Source: Pseudoalteromonas sp. MM1
Lineage (GTDB): Bacteria > Pseudomonadota > Gammaproteobacteria > Enterobacterales > Alteromonadaceae
DNA length: 64,000 nt
Assembly: GCF_030296835.1 (NCBI RefSeq)
Contig: NZ_AP027923.1
Span: 372,001-436,000 of the forward strand
Reading direction: 5' to 3'
Shown here: positions 36,984-45,258 of the stretch, piece after piece
Position numbering within the stretch: the first letter of the stretch is position 1
How the letters are laid out: each line of letters opens with the position of its first letter
Position numbers and translations under genes: made by a program
The notes under the pieces: model-generated
Database searches by the model: none
Seen by the model: only the letters and a program-made list of their open reading frames with translations
What the model was told of the DNA's origin: nothing

Positions 36984-37030
36984 CATTGTGGTGAAAGCGC
37001 TTTGTAGCTATAAAACATAACAATCACATT
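36977..37030 (+). other. Incomplete attC-like site 6
   Basis: TTTATAAC overlaps the stop of cassette 6 as in the other sites, but I find no closing GTTAT box downstream. The right part may have been lost when the palindromic element at 37074 arrived. Confidence 0.35.
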
Positions 37031-37073
37031 AAGTCGGTCGCAAGCTTTCTTGAACATTATTGCCCGTGGAAAT

Positions 37074-37158
37074 AAAAAGACACCCATCTTAAATTTTGCA
37101 TTTCCAATAAGAATTTAGTGTACGCTTTGGGCAGGTAAATTAAGGTGAGTGTCTCCTT
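37074..37158. repeat. Palindromic MITE-like element
   Basis: AAAAAGACACCCATCTTAA (37074-37092) and the complement of 37140-37158 (AAGGAGACACTCACCTTAA) agree at 15 of 19 positions around a 47-nt centre with no gene. It resembles a non-autonomous element or REP doublet and marks the right edge of the accessory region. Confidence 0.5.
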
Positions 37159-37271
37159 AAACATAAAGGTGCTTATTTACGAACAACTAAGCAGGGCTTA
37201 TAGATGCTATCGTTTTATTAAAAATACCTTCTAATGTTAAACTATAAAAAACTTAATGACTTAATATAGCT

Positions 37272-38231
37272 ATGGCATTTTATCTTCCTCTTTTACAGCC
37301 TCATTTTAAAGACATTGAAATGGGCGATACGCTAACATCGCTTTGGAGCGGGTGTGGCAGTATTGTCGAGTGCATACTTGATGCTGAGCCATGTGTTATC
37401 AAAGCGATTAAAATACCACGCCACATAAACCATCCAAAAATTAAGCAAAGCGAATTTGCATTAAACAGAAAGCAGCAGTCTTATAAAGTTGAATATAATT
37501 TTTATAGGTTATCCAGCGCGTACTTACCGACAAGCGCTAAAAGTATTACCTGTATTAATGCAATTAATGATGGTGATGATTATGCGTTAGTATTTAAAAA
37601 CTTTACTCAATATGGTTTTGCTCAAGCAAGCTCCCAGCATATAAAGGCAATACTAAACTGGTTAGCATCTTTTCATGCCTTTAATTTAAATAAGCCCGCA
37701 AAGGGCTTATGGAAGCAAGGGAACTATTGGCATTTAAGCACACGCCCTGATGAGTTTAATAAACTAAAAGATAACCTTGATAAAAAGTCCGATATTAAAA
37801 AGGCGGCACACAAAATAGATAAAACACTGCAAGCATCGCGCTATAAAACTCTCATACATGGCGATGCTAAACTTGCCAATTTTGCTGCAAATGAACAGGG
37901 CGAAATATTAGGCTACGATTTTCAATACGTAGGCACTGGGGTAGGGGTTACAGATGTAATGTACTTTATGACGAGTTGTTTTAACGACGAGCAGTTACAT
38001 AAGTATGCTGATGCGCATTTAGCTTATTATTTTTCGCAATTTAAACGTGCACTTAACGTTTATCAGCCAGCTATAAATGCTGATGACGTTATTGCAAAGT
38101 GGCAAGTGTTGTGGTCATTAACTTGGGCCGATTTTTATCGTTTTTTAGCGGGTTGGAGCCCTGACCATTTTAAAATAAACAGCTACATGCTGGCGCAAGT
38201 AAATGTAACGTTATCAGGCAACAAATTATAA
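37272..38231 (+). CDS. Kinase-like phosphotransferase (CHK/APH fold)
   Basis: A 319-residue protein of the aminoglycoside phosphotransferase/choline kinase fold. The catalytic loop LIHGDAKLANF (Brenner motif HGD-x4-N) and following metal-binding GYDFQYVGTGVGVTDVMYFM are clear, and the N-terminal ATP-binding lobe includes VECILDAEPCVIKAI. The shape resembles the DUF1679/ecdysteroid-kinase-like group often annotated in marine bacteria. Substrate unknown. It is a single gene between the accessory island and upp. Confidence 0.75.
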   Translation: MAFYLPLLQPHFKDIEMGDTLTSLWSGCGSIVECILDAEPCVIKAIKIPRHINHPKIKQSEFALNRKQQSYKVEYNFYRLSSAYLPTSAKSITCINAINDGDDYALVFKNFTQYGFAQASSQHIKAILNWLASFHAFNLNKPAKGLWKQGNYWHLSTRPDEFNKLKDNLDKKSDIKKAAHKIDKTLQASRYKTLIHGDAKLANFAANEQGEILGYDFQYVGTGVGVTDVMYFMTSCFNDEQLHKYADAHLAYYFSQFKRALNVYQPAINADDVIAKWQVLWSLTWADFYRFLAGWSPDHFKINSYMLAQVNVTLSGNKL

Positions 38232-38314
38232 ACATAAACTCTAGGTCAGCTTGCATAAATATCAATCAAATCAATAAATTTTGGCACGATCTATGAAAAC
38301 TTATTTAAAATTGC

Positions 38315-38333
38315 AGGTCAAATGACCTTTTTT
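38315..38333 (+). terminator. Hairpin with T-run in the upp leader
   Basis: AGGTC (38315-38319) and GACCT (38324-38328) are complementary, followed by five more T. The hairpin is 43 nt before upp. It may end the preceding gene or attenuate upp-uraA in response to pyrimidines. Confidence 0.5.
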
Positions 38334-38375
38334 AATATAAAATACCGCCAATTCTTGTATCAGTAGGTTTTTATC

Positions 38376-39005
38376 ATGTCAATTCACGTAATTTCACACC
38401 CTCTAGTTCAACACAAATTAGGCTTAATGCGCGCTCACGGTATAAGTACTAAAAGCTTTCGTGAATTATGCTCTGAAGTGGGTACTTTATTAACCTACGA
38501 AGCAACTAAAAACCTACCCCTAGAAGATAACGAAATTACTGGTTGGGACGGCAACAAATTAAAAGTAGAACACATTAAAGGCAAAAAAATTACGGTAGTG
38601 CCAATTTTACGCGCAGGCCTTGGCATGATGGACGGTGTAATGCAGTTATTACCAGCAGCTAAAGTGAGTGTTGTGGGCCTTGAACGTAACGAAGAAACAC
38701 TTGAACCAGTACCCTACTTTGAAAAGTTAGTAGGCAATATTGATGAACGTTTAAGCTTAGTAATCGACCCTATGCTTGCAACTGGCGGCTCTATGATTGC
38801 AACAATTGATATGCTTAAAAAAGCAGGCTGTAAAGACATTAAAGTAATTGTTCTTGTTGCCGCACCTGAGGGCGTAGAAAAAACACTAGAAGCTCACCCA
38901 GATATAGAAATATTTACCGCATCAGTCGATAGCCACTTAAACGAAAAAGGTTATATCATCCCGGGTCTTGGTGATGCAGGCGACAAAATATTTGGTACGG
39001 TTTAG
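38376..39005 (+). CDS. upp: Uracil phosphoribosyltransferase
   Basis: A 209-residue enzyme that converts uracil and PRPP to UMP in pyrimidine salvage. The length equals the family norm, the N-terminus [15 protein letters not shown] is typical, and the PRPP-binding loop [12 protein letters not shown] (about residues 128-139) and the C-terminal [16 protein letters not shown] uracil site are visible. It is followed 9 nt later by uraA, the usual salvage pair. Confidence 0.96.
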   Translation: MSIHVISHPLVQHKLGLMRAHGISTKSFRELCSEVGTLLTYEATKNLPLEDNEITGWDGNKLKVEHIKGKKITVVPILRAGLGMMDGVMQLLPAAKVSVVGLERNEETLEPVPYFEKLVGNIDERLSLVIDPMLATGGSMIATIDMLKKAGCKDIKVIVLVAAPEGVEKTLEAHPDIEIFTASVDSHLNEKGYIIPGLGDAGDKIFGTV

Positions 39006-39014
39006 GAGTGTTCA

Positions 39015-40253
39015 GTGCAAAATAACGCCACTTTTTCAGTCAAAACTATTTTAACTGGCGCGCAAATGCTGTTTGTTGCATTTGGTGCGTTAGTACTTGT
39101 GCCTTTATTAACAGGGCTCGACCCAAGTGTTGCTTTGTTTACTGCGGGTTTAGGTACCTTGCTATTTCAGGTAGTTACTAAAGGAAAAGTACCTATATTT
39201 TTGGCGTCATCATTTGCGTTTATTGCGCCTATTATTGCCTCAGTGCAAATGTGGGGCGTACCAGCCACCATGGGTGGTTTGATGGCAGCAGGCTGTGCTT
39301 ATATGCTGTTAGCGCTGTTGGTTAAATTTAAAGGGGTGGCAACACTTCATAAAATTTTGCCGCCAGTGGTTGTGGGCCCTGTTATTATGGTAATTGGTTT
39401 AGCCCTAGCGCCGGTTGCGGTAAATATGGCAATGGGTAAAAGTGGCGACGGCAGTATTGAACTCATCGCGTACGATAAAGCCATTATTATTTCGCTGTTT
39501 TCTCTTGTTGTAACACTTATTTTTGCGGTATGGGGGAAAGGTGTTTATAAGCTTATACCTATATTAGCAGGTGTTATATCTGGCTATGTTTTATCGCTTG
39601 TAATGGGCGTTGTTGAATTTGGCAGTGTAAATGAAGCGAGCTGGTTGGCTGTACCAAACTTCACATGGCCAGAATTTAAATGGCAAGCCATATTATTTAT
39701 GGTACCTGTAGCCATTGCCCCTGCTATTGAGCATATTGGCGATATGATGGCTATTAGCCAAGTAACCAATAAAGATTTTTTGAAAAAGCCTGGGTTACAC
39801 CGTACGCTATTTGGCGATGGTTTAGCAACAGCGGCAGCTTCAATGTTTGGCGGTCCACCTAATACAACCTACTCAGAAGTGACAGGCGCAGTGATGCTGA
39901 CTAAAAACTTTAATCCTAAAGTGATGATGTGGACTGCCATTATTGCTATTGTGCTGGCATTTGTAGCAAAAATGGGCGCTGGTTTACAAACTATTCCTGT
40001 ACCTGTGATGGGCGGCATCATGATTTTGTTGTTTGGCTCAATTGCGGTCGTGGGCTTAAATACATTGGTTAAATCGGGTGATGACTTAACTGCACCCCGT
40101 AATTTAAGTATTGTGGCACTTATATTAGTGTGCGGTATTGGCGGTATGCACATTGGGGGTAGCCAATTTAGCTTAGAAGGGGTTAGCTTGTGCGCCATTT
40201 TAGGTATTGTACTTAATCTGGTATTGCCAAAAGCCGAACCAGAAACTGATTAA
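39015..40253 (+). CDS. uraA: Uracil permease
   Basis: A 412-residue nucleobase:cation symporter-2 (NCS2) protein with about 14 membrane segments. It imports uracil for Upp. Motifs include LPPVVVGPVIMVIGLALAP, AIEHIGDMMAIS with the substrate-binding Glu/His region, and GGPPNTTYSEVTGAV. It begins with GTG at 39015, with GGAG 6 nt upstream, directly after upp, so the two genes form an operon closed by a terminator. Confidence 0.93.
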   Translation: MQNNATFSVKTILTGAQMLFVAFGALVLVPLLTGLDPSVALFTAGLGTLLFQVVTKGKVPIFLASSFAFIAPIIASVQMWGVPATMGGLMAAGCAYMLLALLVKFKGVATLHKILPPVVVGPVIMVIGLALAPVAVNMAMGKSGDGSIELIAYDKAIIISLFSLVVTLIFAVWGKGVYKLIPILAGVISGYVLSLVMGVVEFGSVNEASWLAVPNFTWPEFKWQAILFMVPVAIAPAIEHIGDMMAISQVTNKDFLKKPGLHRTLFGDGLATAAASMFGGPPNTTYSEVTGAVMLTKNFNPKVMMWTAIIAIVLAFVAKMGAGLQTIPVPVMGGIMILLFGSIAVVGLNTLVKSGDDLTAPRNLSIVALILVCGIGGMHIGGSQFSLEGVSLCAILGIVLNLVLPKAEPETD

Positions 40254-40282
40254 TTTTGCACTGTATGTAAAATTCACGCACC

Positions 40283-40313
40283 AAAATAGCGCATATCAAT
40301 TGCGCTATTTTTG
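40283..40313 (+). terminator. Terminator of upp-uraA
   Basis: AATAGCGCA (40285-40293) pairs with TGCGCTATT (40301-40309), then a T-run. Confidence 0.8.
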
Positions 40314-40389
40314 TAAGTTGCTAATAATTAAATAAAAATAATAGTGGTCTAGTACCTGCATTTGTTACTCCATAATATAAGGAGTTACT

Positions 40390-42135
40390 ATGTCAGAGGC
40401 CAGTATTGTGGATATAACCCCATTTTTAGCAAAGCACCAATTGCCTTTAAAGTATCAGTACCTTAGTGAGCAATTTTTTATCCCGCTTGCACACGATATT
40501 CTAGAATCAAAAAAAAATAACACCCCTATTTTTGTCGCCATAAATGGTTGCCAAGGTTCAGGAAAAACCACCCTCGCAGATTTTTTAGTTACTTGGTTTA
40601 GTAACAACACGCCGTTTACCAGTGTCGCGCTTTCTATTGACGATTTTTATTTATCTAAAGCGCACCGCCAAGGACTTGCCAAAGACGTACACCCATTATT
40701 TGCCACCCGCGGTGTGCCTGGCACCCACGATGTTGGGTTAATGAATACCACCATTAGCCGGTTACTTGCAAAGGAGGTTGGTGTACCTTTGCCTAAATTT
40801 GATAAGCAACACGACGATTGCAGCCCCGAGCAAACATGGCAATGTAACAATAAACCCATTGATATTATTATTTTAGAAGGCTGGTGCGTAGGTAGTGAGC
40901 CACAACCGTTATTTTCTTTAAGTGAGCCTATAAACGAGTTAGAAAGGCAGTACGATAAAGAAGGTGTATGGCGTCGCTGTGTAAACAGTTGCCTAGCAAA
41001 TGAATACAAAAGTGTATTTAGTAAAATAGACTACACGGTGATGCTCAAAGCGCCGAGCTTTGAAGATGTATTTAAGTGGCGACAAGAGCAAGAGCAAAAG
41101 CTTATTGCCGCTAAAGGCGAGGGCGATGGCACCATGAGTGATGAGCAACTGGTGCACTTTATTTCTCACTTTGAGCGTATCACTCGCGAAAATTTAAACA
41201 CCCTAAGCGCTAAAGCAAATGCACTGTTAGAGCTTGATAGTAATCGCGATATTAGTGCTATGCACTTGACCAGCGATGATACTTTGCAACCTATCATATT
41301 TACTGATTTAGATGGCACGCTACTCGATCACGCCGATTACAATACTAAAAATATCAGTAGTTTACTGCAAAGTTTACAAGCAGCCCACATTCCTGTGGTG
41401 TTTAATACCAGTAAAACTTTTTGCGAAGTGGTTGAACTTAAAAACGAGCTTAATATTCAGCAACCCTTTATTGTTGAAAATGGCGCGGCTGCTTATTTAC
41501 CGGTAGATTATTTTGAGCTTAAACCCATTGGCTGCACGCAAGTAGGGGCGTATTGGTGTTATGCATTTGCAAAACCATTATCTAACTTACTTAGTGATTT
41601 AGACTCCTTAAGCAGCGAGTATAAATCGCATTATAAGTTATTTAGTGATTTGTCGAGTGAGCAAATATCATCCCTCACCGGGCTTGATGAAGCGCATGCA
41701 AGGCGCGCTCAAACACGCGATTTTTCAGACCCACTTTATTGGCACGGAAGCGATGAATTACTTAATGCGTTTGTAAACGATGTTAAAGCACTCGGCTACG
41801 AAATAAAAATAGGCGGGCGATTTATACATATTGCTAAAAATACAGATAAAAGCGCTGCACAGCAGTGGTTAGTTAAACAAATTTCACAACATTTCAGAAA
41901 GCCTCTCACGGTAATTGCACTAGGTGATAGTGACAACGATAAGCAGATGCTAGAGCAAGCTGATATCGCCATTATCATACATAACCCAAGCAGTAAAAAG
42001 CCGGTTAAGTTAACACATAACAAGGCGCGTTATTCGCAATCGCCCGCTCCACTGGGTTGGATTGAAGAAATAACCACATTGCCTTGTATTAGCAGCATTT
42101 TAAATACTATTGAGGAGCGAAAATCACATGGCTGA
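40390..42135 (+). CDS. Fusion of D-glycerate 3-kinase-like domain and HAD phosphatase (MPGP/GpgP-like)
   Basis: A 581-residue bifunctional protein. Residues about 1-290 form a P-loop kinase of the D-glycerate 3-kinase (GLYK) group: Walker A GCQGSGKT (53-60), LSIDDFYLSKAHR, LEGWCVGSEP. Residues about 300-575 form a HAD phosphatase of the mannosyl-3-phosphoglycerate phosphatase/YedP type: TDLDGTLLD (Asp306, Asp308) and ALGDSDNDKQML. With the next two genes this suggests that the phosphatase part makes glucosylglycerate from glucosyl-3-phosphoglycerate, while the kinase part returns glycerate to phosphoglycerate. The fusion of opposing steps is unusual. It overlaps the next gene by 8 nt. Confidence 0.83.
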   Translation: MSEASIVDITPFLAKHQLPLKYQYLSEQFFIPLAHDILESKKNNTPIFVAINGCQGSGKTTLADFLVTWFSNNTPFTSVALSIDDFYLSKAHRQGLAKDVHPLFATRGVPGTHDVGLMNTTISRLLAKEVGVPLPKFDKQHDDCSPEQTWQCNNKPIDIIILEGWCVGSEPQPLFSLSEPINELERQYDKEGVWRRCVNSCLANEYKSVFSKIDYTVMLKAPSFEDVFKWRQEQEQKLIAAKGEGDGTMSDEQLVHFISHFERITRENLNTLSAKANALLELDSNRDISAMHLTSDDTLQPIIFTDLDGTLLDHADYNTKNISSLLQSLQAAHIPVVFNTSKTFCEVVELKNELNIQQPFIVENGAAAYLPVDYFELKPIGCTQVGAYWCYAFAKPLSNLLSDLDSLSSEYKSHYKLFSDLSSEQISSLTGLDEAHARRAQTRDFSDPLYWHGSDELLNAFVNDVKALGYEIKIGGRFIHIAKNTDKSAAQQWLVKQISQHFRKPLTVIALGDSDNDKQMLEQADIAIIIHNPSSKKPVKLTHNKARYSQSPAPLGWIEEITTLPCISSILNTIEERKSHG

Positions 42136-43351
42136 TTTTTATCAAAATGGCATTATCACAACTTTACATAATATTGCCGATAGACCGGTAGAAGCGCTTG
42201 AAGAAGAACTAATTAGCTTTAGTAAGCAACGGCCAATGGGGTTAATACTCCCTTCGTTGTTTAGTGAGCTTGAAGGCCCAGCGCTGCAAAACATTGTAAA
42301 AGAACTCAGAGAGGTTCCTTATTTATCGCAAATTACCATAGGCTTAGACAGGGCAGACGAGTCACAATACCGCCATGCTTTAGGCTTTTTTAAAGAGCTT
42401 AATCAAAACCATAAAGTGCTTTGGAACGATGGCCCGCGCTTACAGGCGCTTGATAAAGAATTACAAGAATTAGGCGTTGCACCGCGTGAACTTGGTAAAG
42501 GTAGAAACGTGTGGTACTGCATGGGTTATAAATTGGCCACCTCAGAGGTAGAGTCGATAGCCTTACACGACTGCGATATTTTAACTTACGACAGAGGCTT
42601 GTTAGCACGCTTAATTTACCCTGTAGCACACCCTCGTTTTAATTATGAATTTTGTAAAGGGTTTTATCCACGTACTGCTAACGGCAAAATTAATGGCCGA
42701 GTATCGCGTTTATTAGTTACGCCATTATTACGCTCATTTAAAACTATTTTAGGCAATACCGACTACCTTGAGTACATGGATACCTTTAGATACCCATTAG
42801 CCGGGGAGTTTTCATTTAGACGCGATGTGCTAAACGATATTCGTATACCGAGTGATTGGGGTCTTGAGATTGGCGTATTGAGTGAAATGTATCGTAATTA
42901 TTCACACAATCGCTTATGCCAAGTAGATATTGCCGATAACTACGATCATAAACACCAAGCGCTTTCGCTGGATGATCAAAGTGCAGGTTTATCTAAAATG
43001 TCGATTGATATAACCAAAGCATTATTTAGAAAACTGGCTACACAAGGGGTAACCTTTACCAGTGAAACCATTCGGTCATTAAAAGCAACATATTATCGTA
43101 TTGGGTTAGACTTTATTGAAACCTACCATAATGATGCATTAATGAATGGGCTAACTCTTGATGTACACCAAGAAGAAAAAGCCGTAGAAATGTTTGCACA
43201 AAACATTATGGAAGCTGGCCAGCACTTTTTAGATAACCCAATGGAAGCGCCATTTGTGCCAAGTTGGAACCGTGTTGTATCGGCCATGCCAGATGTATTT
43301 GAGCGCTTAAAAGAAGCGGTTGATCTTGATAACAAAGAGTTTAGTGAATAA
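42128..43351 (+). CDS. Glucosyl-3-phosphoglycerate synthase-like glycosyltransferase
   Basis: A protein of 407 residues with a GT-A fold. It should transfer glucose from a nucleotide sugar to 3-phosphoglycerate. The metal-binding DxD is DCD (Asp148-Asp150, in SIALHDCDIL). The region GFYPRTANGKINGRVSRLLVTPLL followed by YPLAGEFSFRRDVL and DWGLEIGVLSEM is typical of the GPGS/mannosylglycerate-synthase-like group. The ATG at 42128 overlaps the preceding stop (ATGGCTGA) and has GAGGAG 10 nt upstream, so a TTG at 42110 is rejected. Genes on both sides act on the same metabolite. Confidence 0.84.
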   Translation: MADFYQNGIITTLHNIADRPVEALEEELISFSKQRPMGLILPSLFSELEGPALQNIVKELREVPYLSQITIGLDRADESQYRHALGFFKELNQNHKVLWNDGPRLQALDKELQELGVAPRELGKGRNVWYCMGYKLATSEVESIALHDCDILTYDRGLLARLIYPVAHPRFNYEFCKGFYPRTANGKINGRVSRLLVTPLLRSFKTILGNTDYLEYMDTFRYPLAGEFSFRRDVLNDIRIPSDWGLEIGVLSEMYRNYSHNRLCQVDIADNYDHKHQALSLDDQSAGLSKMSIDITKALFRKLATQGVTFTSETIRSLKATYYRIGLDFIETYHNDALMNGLTLDVHQEEKAVEMFAQNIMEAGQHFLDNPMEAPFVPSWNRVVSAMPDVFERLKEAVDLDNKEFSE

Positions 43352-43375
43352 ATCTAACAATAATAAGGGGCGCAT

Positions 43376-45154
43376 GTGAATACAGTAAGTGAGTTATTTT
43401 TACAGCGGGTAGAGCAACACCTTCATATAATATACAAAGATGTTGAGCTGCCTTTAAGCATTACTGAGCTGGCTGAGCAGCTTATTACTATTATTTTAGG
43501 CGACAGCCCACTGCGCGACCCCACACCGCATACCAACCGTTGGGATGAGCAAGATATAATTTTAATTGCCTATGGCGACTCTATTATTAAGCACGATGAA
43601 GGAGAGCAAGCTGTTGCAAAGCCGGTAGAGGCACCGCTTAAAACTTTGCACCGATTTATAAAAGAGCAGTGCGATATGCAGCTCAATGCATTGCATATTT
43701 TACCGTTTTACCCGTACAGCTCAGACGAAGGCTTTGCGGTTATGAACTACGTGCAGGTAAATGAATCGTTAGGTGATTGGCAAGATATTAAAAATATTGC
43801 CAAAGATGTAAAGCTAATGGCCGATTTAGTTATAAATCACTGCTCTAGCCGAAGCGTATGGTTTGAAAACTTTTTAAATGATTTACACCCAGGCAAAGAC
43901 TACTTTAAAACCGCTAGTTTAACCGATGATTTAAGCAATGTTGTACGCCCGCGTACCTCATCATTACTAAACACAGTAACTACACCAAGCGGTGAAAAAC
44001 ATGTGTGGTGTACCTTTAGCCACGATCAGGTTGATTTTGATTTTGGTAACCCAGAAGTGTTAAAAGAGTTTATAAGTATTATTCGTCATTACTTAGATAA
44101 TGGTGTGCGCTTGTTTAGGCTAGATGCGGTTGCATTTTTATGGAAACAGCTTAATACCAATTGTATTAATTTACCGCAAACACATGAAGCAGTTAGGCTT
44201 ATTCGCACGCTTATAGAGCATACTGAGCCAAGTGTTGTCATAATTACCGAAACCAACATACCAAACCAAGAAAACCTCTCTTACTTTGGTAACGCCAACG
44301 AAGCGCACAGCATTTATAACTTTGCTTTACCACCGTTATTACTGCATACCCTGTTAAGTGGTGATAGCACAGCAATAAAGCATTGGATGATGAGTATGCC
44401 TCCGGCGCAAAACGGTACCGCTTATTTTAACTTTATTGCATCCCACGATGGAATAGGGCTTAGACCAATTGAAGGGCTGTTGCAACCAAGCGAAGTGGCT
44501 TCATTAGTAAGCACTACGATGCAATTTGGTGGTCGCGTATCTATGCGCACCAGTAACGATGGCACGCATACTCCTTATGAGTTAAATATTGCGCTGTTTG
44601 ATGCATTACAAGGTACACATAACGGGCAGGATAAGTTTGGTCTTGAGCGATTTATGTGCGCGCACGCTATTATGTTTGCACTTGAAGGTATCCCTGGACT
44701 CTATATACATAGCTTACTGGGTACAACTAACGATTACGAACGCTTTGAAAACTCACAGCATAACCGTGCTATTAACCGCCATCGCTGGCAGGAGTCAAAG
44801 CTGCTTGCAGCCATAGATGAAAAATACAGCCATCATCACAAAGTGTTTAATGGTATAAAAAACTTGCTGGCTATTCGTAAAAAACAAGGGGCGTTTCACC
44901 CAAATGCAACCCAATTTACGCTGCATTTAGCGGGTGGGTTATTTGGCTTTTGGCGGCAAAGTATAGACAGGCGCCAAAGTATATTTTGCGTTTATAACAT
45001 AAGTGATAAACCACAAGTACTTACCCTTGCTGATTTAAATTTAATTAATACTCAGCAATGGTTTGACCTAGTGGCTGATGAAACTATAGGTGAAGATCAA
45101 TTAACAATAGAGCTTGAGCCGTATCAAAGTGTATGGCTAAGCAATATAAAATAA
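43376..45154 (+). CDS. GH13 sucrose-phosphorylase-like enzyme, probable glucosylglycerate phosphorylase
   Basis: A 592-residue GH13 subfamily-18 type phosphorylase. Catalytic residues are visible: nucleophile Asp250 ([11 protein letters not shown]), acid/base Glu292 (IITETNIPN) and Asp358 (FIASHDGIG). This subfamily includes sucrose, glucosylglycerol and glucosylglycerate phosphorylases. Linkage to the synthase and glycerate kinase points to glucosylglycerate plus phosphate giving glucose 1-phosphate plus D-glycerate. The start is GTG at 43376 with AAGGGG 5 nt upstream. The operon ends at the REP-like repeat and terminator. Confidence 0.85.
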   Translation: MNTVSELFLQRVEQHLHIIYKDVELPLSITELAEQLITIILGDSPLRDPTPHTNRWDEQDIILIAYGDSIIKHDEGEQAVAKPVEAPLKTLHRFIKEQCDMQLNALHILPFYPYSSDEGFAVMNYVQVNESLGDWQDIKNIAKDVKLMADLVINHCSSRSVWFENFLNDLHPGKDYFKTASLTDDLSNVVRPRTSSLLNTVTTPSGEKHVWCTFSHDQVDFDFGNPEVLKEFISIIRHYLDNGVRLFRLDAVAFLWKQLNTNCINLPQTHEAVRLIRTLIEHTEPSVVIITETNIPNQENLSYFGNANEAHSIYNFALPPLLLHTLLSGDSTAIKHWMMSMPPAQNGTAYFNFIASHDGIGLRPIEGLLQPSEVASLVSTTMQFGGRVSMRTSNDGTHTPYELNIALFDALQGTHNGQDKFGLERFMCAHAIMFALEGIPGLYIHSLLGTTNDYERFENSQHNRAINRHRWQESKLLAAIDEKYSHHHKVFNGIKNLLAIRKKQGAFHPNATQFTLHLAGGLFGFWRQSIDRRQSIFCVYNISDKPQVLTLADLNLINTQQWFDLVADETIGEDQLTIELEPYQSVWLSNIK

Positions 45155-45163
45155 GGCGCAATA

Positions 45164-45207
45164 ATAACAATCCTCAAAATAGATCACTCAATTAAGCGCA
45201 TTGGTAT
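45164..45207. repeat. Palindromic REP-like repeat, copy 2
   Basis: Matches copy 1 (9884-9927) at 41 of 44 positions. The changes (C to A in the left arm, G to C in the right arm, one in the loop) weaken the stem. It again lies directly between a stop codon and a terminator. Confidence 0.78.
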
Positions 45208-45233
45208 AAAAAGGCTCGCAGTGCGAGCCTTTA
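45208..45233. terminator. Bidirectional terminator between the glucosylglycerate operon and TonB receptor 1
   Basis: AAAAGGCTCGCA (about 45209-45220) pairs with TGCGAGCCTTT (45222-45232). A-run on one side and T on the other suit two convergent genes. Confidence 0.75.
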
Positions 45234-45258
45234 AATTAATTAATAACGTTGTTATTAA

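Larger units (their letters stand above)
34381..36990 (+). mobile_element. Integron cassette array without integrase (CALIN)
   Basis: Six small genes, all on the plus strand, are each followed within a few bases by an attC-like site. Every site opens with an ATAAC box that overlaps or touches the stop codon of the gene before it (attC5 starts 8 nt after its stop) and closes with a GTTAT box before the ribosome site of the next gene. Inner arms pair with an unpaired base, as in attC. No integrase gene or attI is in the window. The left border is damaged by the IS110 remnant, and the last site on the right looks incomplete. Confidence 0.8.
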
